A DNA stretch of 36,294 nt from Alistipes sp. (GTDB taxonomy: Bacteria > Bacteroidota > Bacteroidia > Bacteroidales > Rikenellaceae). Positions 35,367-36,294 of this stretch are shown here, piece after piece; within the stretch, counting starts at the first letter, position 1, and every line of letters begins with the position of its first letter. Where the stretch lies: positions 1-36,294 of the forward strand of contig JAFTNV010000004.1 of assembly GCA_017451685.1 (NCBI GenBank). The letters are read 5' to 3'. Under the pieces are notes generated by a model. It was given only the letters and a program-made list of their open reading frames with translations. It had not been told where the DNA came from and ran no database searches. A program made the translations under genes and the position numbers.

Positions 35367-35993
35367 TTATTTTATCTCTATCTCGTTAAATACTTCCTGC
35401 AGACGGTTTAGGAAGGCTGTAGATACGGGGCCATCCATCTGCGTATGATGAAACTGGAACGATACGGGGAGCGTGGTACGGAATAGCCCCTTACGATACT
35501 TGCCCCACACAACAAAGGGGTTGTTGTAGAAGCCGGCATAGAGGTTAACCACCGAGTCCAACTCGCACTTTGTGAGCGCTGAGGTACCGATGACCATGTA
35601 GTCGTCGCCAAGATTAATCTCTTGGTCACTGCGTGCAGCCTCTGCCGTAAGTCGCGCATAATCTGTCGCAAACTGACGAATATCCCGCGTGAAGGGTATG
35701 TCGCACGTGTTGATGCCACCCGACAATGTGCGTACTATCGTGTTGATTGCCAAGTGGTCAAACTGCATCAACTTATCTCCTACGGGAAGTAGATAAAACT
35801 CCTCGAAGTCGCTCGCAGCACACCCTATGGCGTAACACATCAGCATGTTGAGCTTCGCCCCGCTACGACGTGCCACACGCCTAAGATGCGTGATGTCGTA
35901 GGTCTTTGTCATCGTCACCATGGGCATGGGCGAGCGCATCCACAGGTCGAAGGCCTTGGCGCGACTTGTTGTCTTGGGGTCTATCTCTCTCAT
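35367..35993 (-). CDS. Chloramphenicol acetyltransferase-like O-acyltransferase
   Basis: A 208-aa CAT-family protein. The frame stays open upstream to 36161, but that part runs through element B and a promoter; the ATG at 35993 (MREIDPKTTSRAKAFDLW) lies 19 bp after the -7 box at 36012-36019 and gives the normal family length. The catalytic HHxxxDG motif is present (HHTQMDG, residues 182-188). FNEFYxRF-like FDLWMRSPMPMVTMTKTYD fits the N-terminus. Such proteins acetylate chloramphenicol or, in other family members, unrelated acceptors; chromosomal context with a fucosidase does not say which. Head of the three-gene operon. Confidence 0.88.
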   Translation of the reverse strand: MREIDPKTTSRAKAFDLWMRSPMPMVTMTKTYDITHLRRVARRSGAKLNMLMCYAIGCAASDFEEFYLLPVGDKLMQFDHLAINTIVRTLSGGINTCDIPFTRDIRQFATDYARLTAEAARSDQEINLGDDYMVIGTSALTKCELDSVVNLYAGFYNNPFVVWGKYRKGLFRTTLPVSFQFHHTQMDGPVSTAFLNRLQEVFNEIEIK

Positions 35994-36011
35994 CTCGAAG
36001 GGTTTTATATG

Positions 36012-36019
36012 CAAAGATA
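36012..36019 (-). promoter_or_regulatory. -7 box for the CAT-like/EIIC/fucosidase operon
   Basis: Minus-strand TATCTTTG followed by GCA, 18 bp before the ATG at 35993. It fixes the shorter start of the CAT-like gene. Confidence 0.65.
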
Positions 36020-36080
36020 GTAATTTTTGGCGAGGATGGTTTCGAAAAGGATGAAAAATGCGTAGGGAAGATGGGATTCG

Positions 36081-36155
36081 AACGGCGTTAGCCGTAGAGC
36101 CGATACCTAAATAAATAGCGCAGGGCGAAAGCCCGAGCAATGAAGCATAATCCCG
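36081..36155 (+). ncRNA. Structured element B, related to the tRNA-Leu-linked element A
   Basis: After GGGATTCGAA (36073-36082, a tRNA T-loop-like string) come hairpins CGGC-GTTA-GCCG (36083-36094) and GGGC-GAAA-GCCC (36123-36134, GNRA tetraloop). Shared blocks with element A: GATACC, TAAA then AGCGCAG, CGAGCAAT and CATAA-CCC. Both hairpins differ in sequence from element A yet stay paired. The tetraloop suggests the plus strand. No intact tRNA lies within the remaining window; a G7 run (36174-36180) follows. Confidence 0.5.
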
Positions 36156-36194
36156 GGACACCCGAAAAGAGGTGGGGGGGAAATAAAAAAATAG

Positions 36195-36202
36195 TATCTT
36201 TG
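36195..36202 (+). promoter_or_regulatory. -7 box before the partial right-edge gene
   Basis: TATCTTTG, 4 bp before the ATG at 36207. Leader very short, as at the ABC exporter gene. Confidence 0.5.
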
Positions 36203-36206
36203 TATT

Positions 36207-36294
36207 ATGAATACAGATATACTACTCTCCCTGGTAAGCTTGATGCTACCAACCGATATGCTTACAGCCTTTAATGTTGTAAAGGTTGAAAATG
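36207..36294 (+). CDS. Partial gene, possibly a transposase N-region ORF
   Basis: The window ends inside this frame: 29 codons reading MNTDILLSLVSLMLPTDM then LTAFNVVKVEN. The opening is reminiscent of the short N-region proteins of ISAon1-like Bacteroidetes transposases, but 29 residues are too few for certainty. If so, an insertion sequence starts between 36160 and 36207. I could not find its terminal inverted repeat. A small unrelated protein is the alternative. Confidence 0.4.
   Translation, partial: MNTDILLSLVSLMLPTDMLTAFNVVKVEN

Noticed and set aside
35994-36161. 56-residue N-terminal extension of the CAT-like protein
   Set aside because: It overlaps a promoter and structured element B; the shorter form has the normal family length.

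Overview
The window reads as a chromosomal segment of a Bacteroidales bacterium with moderate GC content; I cannot fix the genus from sequence alone, though an Alistipes-like gut lineage would fit. The pointers are promoters of the Bacteroidetes type (-7 box TAnnTTTG, with a -33 TTG-type box about 19 bp upstream), starts without Shine-Dalgarno sequences, a Rho factor with a long acidic insertion, a BspA-like LRR lipoprotein, an AddAB-type pair, ferredoxin-linked 2-oxoacid oxidoreductases and a secreted GH29 fucosidase. Most genes are conserved chromosomal ones.

Layout. 1-6.2 kb (minus): an LRR/collagen-like lipoprotein, then alaS-gpmI. 6.2-8.7 kb (plus, divergent from alaS): two tandem M23 peptidases and a HAD phosphatase. 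8.8-15.5 kb: a small secreted GIN-like protein followed by the addB-like/addA-like pair. 15.6-19.1 kb: an ABC exporter, an HPr-kinase-like P-loop protein, a soluble Ser/His signal-peptidase-like protein and ispF, tightly packed. 19.1-19.6 kb: tRNA-Leu(UAA) on the minus strand with its terminator; the tRNA 3' end plus terminator hairpin is repeated 316 bp away and the space between is dense with RNA-like secondary structure. 19.6-21.0 kb (minus): a pRiA4b ORF-3-like gene overlapping miaA. 21.1-23.7 kb: rho and an S1/P1 nuclease. 24.0-30.0 kb: a four-subunit VOR-type and a two-subunit KOR-type 2-oxoacid:ferredoxin oxidoreductase operon, separated by 371 bp holding a compact pseudoknot-plus-terminator RNA candidate and two promoter candidates. 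30.2-31.4 kb (minus): an RluB-like pseudouridine synthase with a long Arg-rich N-terminal extension. 31.5-32.9 kb (plus): a MATE transporter. 32.9-36.0 kb (minus): a CAT-like acyltransferase, an EIIC_2-type membrane protein and a GH29 fucosidase as one operon. 36.1-36.3 kb: a second copy of the structured element seen near tRNA-Leu, then the start of a probable transposase ORF cut by the window edge.

The most unusual signals are non-coding. (a) Two related structured elements (19155-19240 and 36081-36155) share sequence blocks, differ by paired changes in both hairpins, and both abut a tRNA T-loop-like TCGAA sequence. (b) A four-way-junction-like fold lies at 19293-19397 inside the tRNA-Leu repeat unit. 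(c) A pseudoknot lies at 26699-26755, followed directly by a UUCG-capped terminator. On the protein side, the exporter/HPrK-like/signal-peptidase-like trio resembles the tailoring and export part of a ribosomally made peptide pathway but has no visible precursor. Functions are assigned from motifs read by eye; no database search was run.
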